NCBI GenBank assembly: GCA_019187105.1
Contig: JABAQM010000001.1
Location: forward strand, 124,001 to 188,000
Direction: 5' to 3'
DNA length: 64,000 nucleotides
DNA from: Fimbriimonadaceae bacterium
GTDB lineage: Bacteria > Armatimonadota > Fimbriimonadia > Fimbriimonadales > Fimbriimonadaceae
Numbering within the stretch: position 1 is the stretch's first letter; each line of letters starts with the position of its first letter. The position numbers and the translations under genes were made by a program. This document shows positions 1 to 8,591 of the stretch, in pieces. The notes beneath the pieces are model-generated. The model was not told where the DNA came from. It saw nothing but the letters and a program-made list of their open reading frames with translations, and did not search any database.

Positions 1-1
1 G

Positions 2-136
2 CAGGATGGCGCGGTCGCTGACCTGGATACAGTGCAGGATGCCGTTCTGGTGACGCTTTGCAGCAGCGACGGCGGATCGATGATCGATCACATTGTTCGT
101 CCGATCGACCACGAGTTGATCCTGTCACCGGTGTAG
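2..136 (+). CDS. C-terminal fragment of an unrecognised protein
   Basis: An open frame enters from the left edge and stops at TAG 134-136, giving the last 44 residues, ending in DHELILSPV. The fragment is too short to assign a family. It faces the minus-strand operon that ends at 206, with a strong hairpin between them, which is what one expects of a true gene end. It could be a chance open frame. Confidence 0.4.
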   Translation, partial: QDGAVADLDTVQDAVLVTLCSSDGGSMIDHIVRPIDHELILSPV

Positions 137-160
137 GCACGCTTGACTGGTGGTGAGCCG

Positions 161-183
161 CCTCCACGCCTCATGCGTGGGGG
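161..183. terminator. Hairpin between convergent genes
   Basis: CCTCCACGC (161-169) pairs over nine bases (one G-T) with GCGTGGGGG (175-183) around a five-base loop. It lies between a plus-strand gene end (136) and a minus-strand gene end (206). There is no T-run on either side, so terminator function is inferred from position and stability only. Confidence 0.5.
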
Positions 184-205
184 CGAACCCCAGATGACCC
201 CGACC

Positions 206-661
206 TTACCAGTAGGGCGGAAAGGTCATGGAGTCCTCGTTGCGGTCCATGGAGGTGACGATGTTGTATTCCTCGACCTTCCAGTTTTCACCGTTGCGGG
301 CGAGAGTGATGGCGACCACGGGGTTCTCGGTCCCGCCCCAGGAGGCTCGCTCGATACCAACCGCGATCACGCGAGCCTTGGTTGGCATCAGGCGAATGAT
401 CTTGTAGTACTTGAGGCCCTCGTCGCAGCCTATGTCGTCGATGACGGTCGCCACGGCCGTTTCCATCGGCTTCCCATATCCACGGGTCAGGATCTCTGCA
501 TACACGTAGGGTGCGATGCAGATGAGAAAGAACATGACGAGCAATACTCGCCAGCTTCGCATTTCCCCGCGGTTCTTGATCGGCCTGAACATCGCCCAAA
601 GGAGCGTAAGCAAGCAGGCCACCGCAAAGCAAGCCATCAGATAACCGATGATCCCGATCAT
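206..661 (-). CDS. Small two-helix membrane protein, unrecognised
   Basis: A 151-residue protein with two hydrophobic helices near the N-terminus (about residues 3-24 and 37-57), followed by a soluble domain of about 90 residues. I do not recognise the domain; the phrase ITLARNGENWKVEEYNIV looks like a small beta sheet. It is the last gene of a minus-strand run (ABC permease, hisS, beta-barrel, coiled-coil, J-like, this gene) and starts 24 bases after the J-like gene ends, so it is probably cotranscribed. An antisense frame over the same bases lacks family features. Confidence 0.6.
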   Translation of the reverse strand: MIGIIGYLMACFAVACLLTLLWAMFRPIKNRGEMRSWRVLLVMFFLICIAPYVYAEILTRGYGKPMETAVATVIDDIGCDEGLKYYKIIRLMPTKARVIAVGIERASWGGTENPVVAITLARNGENWKVEEYNIVTSMDRNEDSMTFPPYW

Positions 662-685
662 CTCACATGGATTTTCGGCAGATTG

Positions 686-1093
686 TCAGTCGAGTTCCAG
701 GTTTCTGAAGCGCTTTTCCGAGGTTCCGACATTCTCGCTCAGCTTTTGGTAAGCCCAGAGCACGCGGTCGTGGATTTGCTTTGCCCGGCGAGCTTCCTCG
801 CTTCCAGGAGGAAAATTGCCCGGATCGCTACGCTTGTGGAGCCGCTCAAAAGCCTTTCGGATCGCCTCGTAATCGTCCGTCTCCTTGACGCCCAGAATCT
901 GGCGGGCACGCCGAACTGGATCTTCGGAGCCGTACTCCTCGCGGTGGTGGATATGCTGATTGCCGTTGGGATCCTGTGAAGGAACCTGCTCAAGTTCGCG
1001 CTTGGCATCGAGTTCCTCGACGCCGCTTATGCGGTCCCATTCCCGATTGATGTAGCCCCGAAGCAGATCGTAGGCCCGGCGTGGACCGCTCAT
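686..1093 (-). CDS. Degenerate J-domain-like protein
   Basis: A 135-residue protein. Residues about 62-121 follow the J-domain pattern: RARQILGV, then an amphipathic helix (YEAIRKAFERLH), a loop, then a helix ending AYQKLSE. The HPD tripeptide that stimulates Hsp70 ATPase is replaced by RSDP (residues 88-91). In known J proteins loss of HPD abolishes DnaK stimulation, so this is probably a J-like protein with a structural or binding role. Its start codon overlaps the stop of the upstream coiled-coil gene (TGATG), indicating translational coupling. A canonical DnaJ is encoded separately at 13847-14956. Confidence 0.65.
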   Translation of the reverse strand: MSGPRRAYDLLRGYINREWDRISGVEELDAKRELEQVPSQDPNGNQHIHHREEYGSEDPVRRARQILGVKETDDYEAIRKAFERLHKRSDPGNFPPGSEEARRAKQIHDRVLWAYQKLSENVGTSEKRFRNLELD

Positions 1094-1617
1094 CAGGAAC
1101 CGAGCACCTGCCGGAGTTCTTCGCGGGCATCTTGAGCCGCCTGGAGTTCATCGACCGTTTCGCGCAAGTCCTGGAAGTTTACTGAATCAACGCTCGCCGA
1201 GGCCGTCGTCGCCAAGTAGGAATGAACCTGTCCACGAATCCGCTCCACGGCACGCTCCAATGCCTGCCGCTGTTGCGACTCGGCATGTTGAAGCGCCTCG
1301 ACGTGCAAGGGATTCACATTTGGCAACCCGCTTAAGCGCTTTGCCGCCAAATCCGACTCCAGCCAGGCCAGCGATACCGGCAGCATCGCGCCGAGGATCT
1401 GATCGATCTCTTTCATGAGGGGGTGACCGGTCGGCGAACCAAGTTTGTCGGCAAGCCAATTACGCTCTCGGATGCCGGCCATGATCCAATGACGGGCCCG
1501 CGGATCGACGTCTTGCACACGCCGTACCCAGTCCAATGTCGGTTTACGAGATCGTCCGGCCATAAAGGCGAATGCGATAAGCGCCAGCATCAATACGCCG
1601 AGGACGATGTAATTCAT
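1093..1617 (-). CDS. N-terminally anchored coiled-coil protein
   Basis: A 174-residue protein with one hydrophobic segment at residues 3-21, then a soluble, charged, helix-rich region. Residues about 105-174 are rich in Gln, Glu, Ala and Arg with heptad-like spacing (VERIRGQVHSYL, ELQAAQDAREELRQV), so a coiled coil is likely. The start follows the stop of the beta-barrel gene directly (TAGATG). No family is recognised. The chain with the J-like gene downstream suggests an envelope-associated function, which is inference. Confidence 0.55.
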   Translation of the reverse strand: MNYIVLGVLMLALIAFAFMAGRSRKPTLDWVRRVQDVDPRARHWIMAGIRERNWLADKLGSPTGHPLMKEIDQILGAMLPVSLAWLESDLAAKRLSGLPNVNPLHVEALQHAESQQRQALERAVERIRGQVHSYLATTASASVDSVNFQDLRETVDELQAAQDAREELRQVLGS

Positions 1618-2496
1618 CTAGAACCTGATAACGAGGCCTGCACCACTTTCCCGTCGCCGACCATCCTCGATTCTCACGAAACCGACCGCTTCGATCTTGT
1701 CACTCACGATCAAGCGGCCCTCAAGTAGGGCGCCGTCCTTTTTTCCAAGCCAATCCCGCACCCAGGCGACCGATACCACCGCCAGAGGGTTGATTCGGTA
1801 CGAAATCTGCGCCAAAGAAAGATTCGAATCCAAGTCGAGGTTGGTTTCACCGCTTCGAAGGGCGATGAACTCGAGATCGATCGTAACTGGACCCCGAGTA
1901 GTCCGCAAGTCCGCGCCGTAGGCCTGCTTCCAGCCTCGCCCCACGCCGGCGGACAGCTCCGGCGCCCTAAATTGCGTGAACGACGTTCCCGCCACGCCGA
2001 TGTGATTGCCAACGGCTACGCTGATCCCAAGTTGATCCCCGATTCGAGCGAAGGTCGCCCGAAGCTTCTGCCTTCCGTTGTCACCGGCGGCAATCCTTAC
2101 CGGAATGTCATCGAAGACCAAGTTCGTCGTCAACCCGGCTCCGCGAGCATATTCTCGTAAAATCGTCTCGCTGCCGAACGGCATCAGCTGCTTCCCCACC
2201 CGCCAGCGTCCCGGATCTTCGATGTAGTACTCCTCGGAGAGTTCCGGGTCGGCATCGGTATCGACGCGATGCAGGCGCTGCACGATCCGGGCGATGTATC
2301 CGGGTTCCAGATTGAGGGTGAGGCTGACGTTCGATGCCCTTCCGCGGTGGTCATACCAGCGGATGGTTGTCCGGTCGTTTACCTGGCTGCGAACGGTCGG
2401 ACGCAGCTCGAGGTTCAACTTGAAGTCCGGAGTCTGGCCCGATACCTTGAGTACCGAGCCAAACGCAGCGACAATGATCCAAGATCCTCGCCTCAT
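1618..2496 (-). CDS. Putative outer-membrane beta-barrel protein
   Basis: A 292-residue protein with an N-terminal signal peptide (about residues 1-20, ending near SGQ) and a body of alternating hydrophobic and polar strands with short loops (FKLNLELRP, SNVSLTLNLEPG, GPVTIDLEFIAL, LSLAQISYRI). It ends in Phe (GLVIRF), the usual terminal residue for BAM-assembled barrels. That supports an outer-membrane porin or channel-like protein, substrate unknown. Its ATG overlaps the hisS stop by four bases (ATGA), an odd partner for an aminoacyl-tRNA synthetase. Confidence 0.55.
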   Translation of the reverse strand: MRRGSWIIVAAFGSVLKVSGQTPDFKLNLELRPTVRSQVNDRTTIRWYDHRGRASNVSLTLNLEPGYIARIVQRLHRVDTDADPELSEEYYIEDPGRWRVGKQLMPFGSETILREYARGAGLTTNLVFDDIPVRIAAGDNGRQKLRATFARIGDQLGISVAVGNHIGVAGTSFTQFRAPELSAGVGRGWKQAYGADLRTTRGPVTIDLEFIALRSGETNLDLDSNLSLAQISYRINPLAVVSVAWVRDWLGKKDGALLEGRLIVSDKIEAVGFVRIEDGRRRESGAGLVIRF

Positions 2497-3743
2497 GATG
2501 CCAACCGGGTCGCCAGCTCATCGAATGGGCAGGGTGCCTGCTCGCCAGTTTCCAGGTTCTTGACTGTAGCGGCGCCGGAGGCCATCTCATCGTCTCCAAC
2601 GATCACGGCATAGCGGCTGCCGGCTCGATCGGCTGCCTTGAGCTGTCCCTTTAGCGCCTTTCCATCCAGGTCGAAGATCGCTGCTACGCCGTGCGAACGT
2701 AGCGAACGGGCGAGTTTGCGAACGTATGGCTGCGCCCCCTCGGTAGCAGCGACCAAGAATGCCGGTGGCGTGGCTTGCCCGATGTCCTTGCCGATTTCCT
2801 CCAGGACGATGAGCGCTCGCTCGAGGCCAATCCCGACGCCAACCGCAGGCGTGGCCGCACCGCCGATATCGGAGACGAGATTGTCGTAGCGTCCGCCGCC
2901 ACAAAGGGCCGCTTGCGCTCCCAGATGCGTACTGTGGATCTCGAAGACCGTGTCCGTGTAGTAGTCGAGGCCGCGCACGATCCCGGTCGCCACTTCGTAC
3001 TCTGCTCCACTTTCCGTCAGCGCGCATAGCAGTCCGTCCATGTGATGCCGGGACTCGTCCTCCAGGAAGTTACCAATCGAGGGGGCTTCCTGCAGCATGT
3101 TGATCATGTCCGGGTCCTTGCTGTCGAGCAGCCGGAGTGGATTCTTCTTGGCGCGCTCCTGCATTTCCGGCGATTGAGCCAGCAGCCACGGCTCAACGAA
3201 CCGCAACAGGGCCTCACCATAGGCCAAGCGCGTGGCCGCGCGTCCGATACAGTTCACGAGCACCTTCAGGTCGACGAGCCCGATTCGGCGATAGAAATCG
3301 AGCGTCATCTCGATGATCTCCGCATCAGCCATGGGGGAAGGACTCCCGATCAGTTCAAGCCCGGCCTGGTGCGCCTGTCGATAGCGGCCCTTCTGCGGCC
3401 GCTCATAGCGGAAGAATGGCGTGACGTAGCTGAGACGGGTGACCGTCCCCGGTGCGCCAAGCTGGTGCTCAAGGTAGGAGCGGATGGCGGGAGCGGTGCC
3501 CTCGGGCTTCAGCGTCAAGCTGCGGTCGCCTTTGTCGACGAACGTGTACATTTGCTTCGTGACGATCTCGCTGGTCTCGCCACTGGTCCGCGTGAAGAGC
3601 TCCGTATCCTCGAAGACCGGTGTCCGAACTTCCCCGTAGCCATAGAGGCGGGCGACCTCACGAAACGTGGATTCGAGCCGCACCCAAGCCGTTGCCTGGC
3701 CGGGAAGAACGTCGTGGGTTCCGCGGGGCGCCTGGAATCGCAT
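2493..3743 (-). CDS. hisS: Histidyl-tRNA synthetase
   Basis: This class II aminoacyl-tRNA synthetase charges tRNA-His in the cytoplasm. The 416-residue protein opens with the typical RGTHDVLP (residues 7-14), carries KPEGTAPAIRSY (79-90), motif 2 FFRYERPQKGR (110-120), the histidine-specific region GLDYYTDTVFE, and motif 3 GVGIGLERAL. A C-terminal anticodon-binding domain follows. Length is normal for the family. It lies 18 bases downstream of the ABC permease gene and overlaps the beta-barrel gene by four bases. Confidence 0.97.
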   Translation of the reverse strand: MRFQAPRGTHDVLPGQATAWVRLESTFREVARLYGYGEVRTPVFEDTELFTRTSGETSEIVTKQMYTFVDKGDRSLTLKPEGTAPAIRSYLEHQLGAPGTVTRLSYVTPFFRYERPQKGRYRQAHQAGLELIGSPSPMADAEIIEMTLDFYRRIGLVDLKVLVNCIGRAATRLAYGEALLRFVEPWLLAQSPEMQERAKKNPLRLLDSKDPDMINMLQEAPSIGNFLEDESRHHMDGLLCALTESGAEYEVATGIVRGLDYYTDTVFEIHSTHLGAQAALCGGGRYDNLVSDIGGAATPAVGVGIGLERALIVLEEIGKDIGQATPPAFLVAATEGAQPYVRKLARSLRSHGVAAIFDLDGKALKGQLKAADRAGSRYAVIVGDDEMASGAATVKNLETGEQAPCPFDELATRLAS

Positions 3744-3761
3744 TGGGTTAGATTGTGTTCC

Positions 3762-4970
3762 TTATTCGCGCTGCATCGCCCGAACAGGGTCCCGCCGCGC
3801 TGCGCTCATCGCCGGCAAGATGCCGAAAAGGCAGCCCAGGCCGATGCTTACCGAGAAGCACAGGAGTACCACCTGAGGCGTAATCAGCGGCTTGATTACG
3901 GTGTTTGCGGCAAGGACTTGGCAGACGACAACGCTGAATCCAAGTCCAACGATTCCGCCGATCGCCGAAATCAAGAGGGCCTCAAACAAAAACTGCCAGA
4001 AGATATCGCGGTTCTTCGCACCAGCCGTCTTCCGAATCCCGATCTCCTTCGTCCGCTCGTTTACCGACATCAGCATCACGGTCATGATCCCGACTCCGCC
4101 AACAAAGAGCGCGATCGACGTCAGGCCGGTAAGGAGCCAGGTTAGGATGCTCATCAGCCGGTAAACGAGCTTCAACAGGTCTTCCTGCGTCAGCACCGAG
4201 AACGTCTCCCGATCCAAACGCTGATCCAAGGCCGATTCCACTGCCCGCACCAGTGTCTTCGGCTCCCGCTCGGGATCGGTCTGAATCATGATTCGGTGGA
4301 CCTGCGGATTCTCCAGCCGCTCGCGAAGATAGCCGTAGGGAATGTAGGCGATGTTTTCGAAGCCGCCCATGGAAAAGAGGTTCTCGCCTTGCTTCTTGTC
4401 CTCGGTGACGCCGATAACCTCGTAGTCGCTACCATTGACGTTCACCTTCCGGCCAATCGCCGAGCCTTGGCCAAAGAGCTTCTCTCTGGCGATCGAGCCA
4501 ATTACGCAGACACCCTGCCTTTCGTCTCCGGGCTGAAACACCCGTCCCTCGGCCAGCTTCACGGGCCGAATCCGGAACCATTCCGGCGTCGCCGCAATGA
4601 TGAAGGTCGAAGGACTCCTCGCGTCTGGAGTCTGGATCCCCCCGCCGACGAACATCAGAGGGCCCGCCGTCCGAACTCCCGGGACGCGCCGCACAGCGTC
4701 GACGTCGGCATCCGACAGGTACGAGATTCCGGCCAGGTTTGGCGCGAGCATCGCCCCTTCGTCGATCCGACCCGGCAGAACGATGAGCAGATTCACGCCG
4801 AGGTCCTCGACCTGGCTGGTGACGTCCTTTTGTACGCCGAGGGCAATGCTGATCAGCAAAACGATCGCGGTCGCTCCGACCATCACCCCTAGGGAGCTTA
4901 GGGCTGCCCGCCAGCGCTGCTCGATCAAGCTCTTGGCAGCGGCGCCGAACGCGCGGGCAATCGTTCCCAT
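3762..4970 (-). CDS. MacB/FtsX-type ABC transporter permease
   Basis: A 402-residue permease with the MacB topology: TM1 at about residues 28-48, a large periplasmic domain (about 50-270), then three C-terminal helices with the FtsX-fold cytosolic loop VNERTKEIGIRKTAGA. Such proteins pair with a MacB/LolD-type ATPase for mechanotransmission or lipoprotein and drug export. No ATPase partner lies in the window. First gene of the hisS operon; divergent from the HAD gene at 5028. Start ATG 4970 is preceded by a weak AAGG. Confidence 0.88.
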   Translation of the reverse strand: MGTIARAFGAAAKSLIEQRWRAALSSLGVMVGATAIVLLISIALGVQKDVTSQVEDLGVNLLIVLPGRIDEGAMLAPNLAGISYLSDADVDAVRRVPGVRTAGPLMFVGGGIQTPDARSPSTFIIAATPEWFRIRPVKLAEGRVFQPGDERQGVCVIGSIAREKLFGQGSAIGRKVNVNGSDYEVIGVTEDKKQGENLFSMGGFENIAYIPYGYLRERLENPQVHRIMIQTDPEREPKTLVRAVESALDQRLDRETFSVLTQEDLLKLVYRLMSILTWLLTGLTSIALFVGGVGIMTVMLMSVNERTKEIGIRKTAGAKNRDIFWQFLFEALLISAIGGIVGLGFSVVVCQVLAANTVIKPLITPQVVLLCFSVSIGLGCLFGILPAMSAARRDPVRAMQRE

Positions 4971-5027
4971 CCTTAGTCGTTTACGCTCCGAGCGTTCTCG
5001 TCAACGCAACCAAGGTACACCAAAGCG

Positions 5028-5681
5028 ATGCCGGTCCGGTTGGTCCTGTTCGATTTGGGCGGGGTTCTCGTTCGCATCCGCACGCAGTGGCGCGATTGCC
5101 TCGAAGAGATCGGCTTGGAAACCCGCCACGGCCGCGACTGGAATCCGTGGCTTGGCGAATTCGCGCCCTTTGCTGCCTTCCAGCGTGGCGACGTCCATGC
5201 CGGCGAGGTCTTTGCCGCTCTCGCCGCGTTCCTCGGCATCGACGACGTGCGGGACGCGGAGCGCGCCAGTGCTGCGATCCTCCATGAGCCTTACCCGGGC
5301 GGTCTGGAGCTGGTTGAAGCGCTGCACGACGCTGGCATCGAAACCGGCGTGCTCTCAAACACCAATGCCCCTCATTGGCAGGAAATGCTGCAGTCCGGAC
5401 GCTTCCCCGCGGTGCCGGCGACCCGCCACCGATTCGCGTCTCAAGAGCTTCGCCTCGAAAAACCCCAGCCGGAAATCTTTCGCTTCGTCCAGAACGCAGT
5501 CGGACTGCGACCGCAGGAAATCATATTCTTCGACGATGTCGCACCGAATGTCGAGGGCGCCAGGGCTGAAGGCTGGCACGCCATCCTCGTCCCGGCTACC
5601 GACGATCCGGTCGGGTTCATGCGGGAGCGGCTGGCCGAGCACGGGCTGCCGGTCTCGATATCCACAGAGCAACCGATCTAA
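5028..5681 (+). CDS. HAD superfamily hydrolase (subfamily IA, YihX-like)
   Basis: A 217-residue predicted cytosolic phosphatase. Motif I is FDLGGVL (Asp9 nucleophile); Gly replaces the second Asp, as in the YihX-like FDLGN variants. Motif II is GVLSNTN, motif III is KPQPEIF, and motif IV is FFDDVAPNVEGA. A helical cap lies between motifs I and II. The substrate cannot be inferred. A TACACC hexamer ends six bases before the ATG, a near match to the leaderless pattern seen elsewhere in the window. Confidence 0.88.
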   Translation: MPVRLVLFDLGGVLVRIRTQWRDCLEEIGLETRHGRDWNPWLGEFAPFAAFQRGDVHAGEVFAALAAFLGIDDVRDAERASAAILHEPYPGGLELVEALHDAGIETGVLSNTNAPHWQEMLQSGRFPAVPATRHRFASQELRLEKPQPEIFRFVQNAVGLRPQEIIFFDDVAPNVEGARAEGWHAILVPATDDPVGFMRERLAEHGLPVSISTEQPI

Positions 5682-5729
5682 GGTTCCTTGCAGGTCTCTG
5701 ATAGCCAAGAGTCCACCCCGACACCACCG

Positions 5730-5918
5730 TTACCATCGTCTTGTAAGAGTCAGGATCAGCATGCCCAATAGACACACCAAAAGCAGGATCGAACTAATCT
5801 GCCGCAGGGGTCGTGGAAGGCTTCTCTCCAACAGATCTGGGAGGGTAACCAATGCGCTCGTCAGGACGACAGAGGCTACGAGCCAAATCTTCAGCCGCCG
5901 ATCTTTGCCCCGCTCCAT
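5730..5918 (-). CDS. Small two-helix membrane protein
   Basis: A 62-residue frame with two predicted transmembrane helices (about 11-28 and 40-58), a charged N-terminus and an arginine-rich end (LTRRW). It fills the 260-base space between the HAD and DinB genes. No family is recognised. The AGAGG just before the ATG is only about one base away, so translation initiation is uncertain. It could be a chance frame, though hydrophobicity and basic flanks look like a real membrane peptide. Confidence 0.4.
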   Translation of the reverse strand: MERGKDRRLKIWLVASVVLTSALVTLPDLLERSLPRPLRQISSILLLVCLLGMLILTLTRRW

Positions 5919-5945
5919 ACCTCTAGGATCATGGTACTTAGGATC

Positions 5946-6386
5946 TCAGGCGCCAACCGACCGTGCGTAGACGATGTAGTCCGTTTCGGGGAAGTCCCTT
6001 CCGTTTGCACCGGCCAGGCCACGCAGGTGGCCACGATGGTACATGCCGTGCATCAGCACGTGCCGCGTGATCTGGTCGACGGTGTTGAAATACGATTCCC
6101 CCCGCGTGTTCGTGTACGAGACGTAGGCGCCGGGGTCACAGGTCCGCACGAGCTCCATCCAGCCGTCATTCAGGCTGCCAACGTCCTGCGACAGGTCGCC
6201 AGTGAGCTCCGGGGCCTCCTCTTCGCTGAGGCACCGCGCCAGCCATACGCGCTGGGCAGTGAGCATGTGCTGAAAAACGCCAGAGCATTCAGGCACGTCG
6301 GCCAGGGCCGGCAGGTATTCAAGCCAGCGATCGTTCGCCCACCGATCGTAGCGCAAAGCATCTTGGATGGACTCGATCCACTCCAT
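5946..6386 (-). CDS. DinB family metal-binding protein
   Basis: A 146-residue four-helix-bundle protein of the DinB/YfiT group. The N-terminal helix DALRYDRWANDRWLEYLPAL, the His in FQHMLTAQRVWLAR, and the cluster HVLMHGMYHRGH are the expected metal ligands. Family members include thiol-dependent transferases and stress proteins; the specific activity is unknown. It lies 11 bases downstream of the dihydroorotase gene and is probably cotranscribed with it. Confidence 0.87.
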   Translation of the reverse strand: MEWIESIQDALRYDRWANDRWLEYLPALADVPECSGVFQHMLTAQRVWLARCLSEEEAPELTGDLSQDVGSLNDGWMELVRTCDPGAYVSYTNTRGESYFNTVDQITRHVLMHGMYHRGHLRGLAGANGRDFPETDYIVYARSVGA

Positions 6387-6397
6387 ACCGACCGACC

Positions 6398-7711
6398 TTA
6401 CCCGCTGAGCTTCCAGTCAAACTCGACCATCCGGCCTGCTCCGGGAGCGGCAGGAACCCCGCTCACAAAGGCCTGAACCGGGAAACCCGTGAGTTCAACT
6501 CCTTCGTAAGGGCTCCACTGCGAGCGACTCCGAATCCACTCGCGACGGACGGTGAATTTGCGCTGCAATTCCACGATTGCCAGGTCTGCCCAGGCACCTA
6601 GCGCGATCTCGCCACGGTCCTTGATGCCGTACAGTCGGGCGGGATTGCGCGACGTCATGGTTACGACTTGGTCGAGCGGCAGCCTTCCTTGGTCCACAAA
6701 GGTGAGCAGCACGGGCAGAAGCGTTTGCACACCGGTCATCCCGCTCGGGCTTTGCGGATAAGGCTTCTGCTTCTCCTCCAGCGTGTGAGGCGCGTGGTCG
6801 GAGCCGAACACGTCGAACACACCTTCAAGGAGCCCAGCCCAGAGCGCTTCGCGGTGCTCGGCACTTCGAATAGGCGGGTTCATCTGGACGAGGCTTCCGA
6901 GCTCTCGATAAGCGCTTGGCCACTCGAACCAGAGGTGTTGCGGTGTCACTTCGGCCGTCAGGGCCACGCCTTCGGCCTTTGCTGACCTGATTATTGGCAC
7001 CTCGTCGCCCGTACTGACGTGAAGGATGTGGACATGCCTTCCCGTTTCCCGCGATAGAAGGATCAGCCTCTCTGTCGCCAGGCGTGCAGCTTCCGCGTCG
7101 CGGATGATGGGGTGGTCGGATACGTCCGGGGCGGGAAACATCTCCTTTCGAGCCCGCAGCCGAGCCTCATCCTCGGCATGAACCGGCATCGGCCGCTTTC
7201 CGCCTTGCATCACCGCTCGGACGTTCTCGTCATCGGGCACGAGCAGCGTCCCCGTCGATGAGCCCATGAAAAGCTTGATTCCCGGAGTCCCCGGCAGCAT
7301 TTCCAGCCGCTCCAGATCGGGAATATTGTCGAGGGCGGCGCCGACGAAAAACGCGTAATTCGCCGAAGCTCGGCCCTTGGCCCGGGCCAGCTTGTTTTCC
7401 AGGAAGGCTGCTGTCGTCGTCGGGGGCAGGGTGTTCGGCATCTCGAAGAACGTCGTCACCCCGCCGGCAGCGGCGGCCTCCGAACCGGTGGCGATGTCCT
7501 CCTTATGCTCAAGCCCCGGTTCGCGAAAGTGGACCTGGGTGTCGATGACCCCAGGGAGAATCTGCATCCCGGAGGCATCGAACGTGTTTTCCGCTTCGGC
7601 GCCAGTAAGATCGCCCAGGGCAACGATCCTTCCCCCTGCGATGGCGAGGTCTTCGCGGGCAATACCTTCCGGTCGAATGACCTCGCCGCCCCGGATGACC
7701 CAATCGAACAT
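6398..7711 (-). CDS. pyrC: Dihydroorotase (class I-like amidohydrolase)
   Basis: A 437-residue amidohydrolase with the dihydroorotase layout: VHFREPG (near residue 64), a metal-bridging Lys in GIKLFMGSS, VHAEDE, HILHVST and FGSDHAPHT. The enzyme cyclises carbamoyl aspartate in pyrimidine synthesis. The usual HxH of the first motif is Gln-Val-His here, so one zinc ligand is substituted; it could be a pseudo-dihydroorotase or act on another cyclic amide. Two ATGs are possible (7714, 7711). The second is chosen because a TAACGT hexamer ends six bases upstream of it. Confidence 0.85.
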   Translation of the reverse strand: MFDWVIRGGEVIRPEGIAREDLAIAGGRIVALGDLTGAEAENTFDASGMQILPGVIDTQVHFREPGLEHKEDIATGSEAAAAGGVTTFFEMPNTLPPTTTAAFLENKLARAKGRASANYAFFVGAALDNIPDLERLEMLPGTPGIKLFMGSSTGTLLVPDDENVRAVMQGGKRPMPVHAEDEARLRARKEMFPAPDVSDHPIIRDAEAARLATERLILLSRETGRHVHILHVSTGDEVPIIRSAKAEGVALTAEVTPQHLWFEWPSAYRELGSLVQMNPPIRSAEHREALWAGLLEGVFDVFGSDHAPHTLEEKQKPYPQSPSGMTGVQTLLPVLLTFVDQGRLPLDQVVTMTSRNPARLYGIKDRGEIALGAWADLAIVELQRKFTVRREWIRSRSQWSPYEGVELTGFPVQAFVSGVPAAPGAGRMVEFDWKLSG

Positions 7712-7811
7712 CATTCGACGTTACCAGTCGGGCGCAGGGGTTGGTTCAATTCGCCGTCGAGCGACGTCTGGAATAGTCGGTGATCGCAGCGCGAGGGCAC
7801 ATCCGAATCTA

Positions 7812-8522
7812 ATGGAGCAGCCGATTCAGGAAGGGGCCCGTCCCGATGTCACCATCCTGGTACCCGCCCTCAATGAAGAGGACACGATCCGCGAGGTCGT
7901 CGAGCGACTCCTCGCGTTGCCAATTTCGAAGCAGGTAGTCGTTATCGACGACGGCTCCACCGATCAAACGCCCCAAATCCTCAAGGAGTACGTGGGCAAA
8001 ATCGACGTCCTCACCCATTCTATTCGCTCAGGAAAGGGCATGGCGATCCGCTCGGGCTTGGTCATCGCAACCGGGAAAGTCGTCATTATCCAGGACGCCG
8101 ACCTCGAATACTTCCCGGAGGAAATACCCATGCTGGTCGATCCCATCCTGCGCGGGGAAGCCGACGTCGTTTACGGCACTCGTTTTCGCAATGGGCTGCC
8201 CAAAGATATGCCCCTCCCCAACAAGCTGGCCAATCTCCTCCTTCGTTGGAGCGTCGGTGTCCTCTTTTGGCGGCGAATCAGCGACGAGGCAACGTGCTAC
8301 AAGGCGTTTCGGACCGAATTGCTTCGACGCATGAACCTGGAATGCAGCCGCTTCGAGTTCTGCCCGGAGGTAACCGCCAAGTCGATCCGGCTACGTAAGC
8401 GAATCGTGGAGATCCCCATCCAGTATGTGCCACGTACCAAGGACGCCGGGAAGAAGATCCGCTGGACGGATGCGGTCGAGGCGTTTTGGACCCTGTTTAA
8501 GCACCGCTTTAAACCGTTTTAA
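7812..8522 (+). CDS. Family 2 glycosyltransferase (polyprenyl-phosphate type)
   Basis: A 236-residue soluble GT-A enzyme. It shows VPALNEEDTI, the UDP-binding DDGSTD, and DADLEYFPEEI with the DxD-like metal motif, followed by YGTRF, the usual signature of dolichol- or undecaprenyl-phosphate sugar transferases. There are no C-terminal membrane helices. It probably transfers a hexose from a nucleotide sugar to a lipid carrier; the acceptor is unknown. The ATG at 7812 is the first before the conserved domain. An upstream in-frame extension overlaps the divergent dihydroorotase gene and is rejected. Confidence 0.88.
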   Translation: MEQPIQEGARPDVTILVPALNEEDTIREVVERLLALPISKQVVVIDDGSTDQTPQILKEYVGKIDVLTHSIRSGKGMAIRSGLVIATGKVVIIQDADLEYFPEEIPMLVDPILRGEADVVYGTRFRNGLPKDMPLPNKLANLLLRWSVGVLFWRRISDEATCYKAFRTELLRRMNLECSRFEFCPEVTAKSIRLRKRIVEIPIQYVPRTKDAGKKIRWTDAVEAFWTLFKHRFKPF

Positions 8523-8591
8523 TTGCCAGGCTGTCGAAAGGGCGGCTGGATCGTCATAATCTTGCGTGGAGTTCTCGTTAGGATCGATCGT

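Noticed and set aside
143-979. Long plus-strand open frame of 278 codons
   Set aside because: It lies antisense to two coupled minus-strand genes with better features, and has no family signature or ribosome site.
3042-4145. Plus-strand frame of 367 codons over hisS and the ABC permease
   Set aside because: It is the opposite strand of two certain genes; high GC content keeps such frames open.
4597-5970. Plus-strand frame of 457 codons
   Set aside because: It is rich in Arg, Ser and Pro, spans the divergent promoter and overlaps the HAD gene in another frame, so it is a composition artefact.
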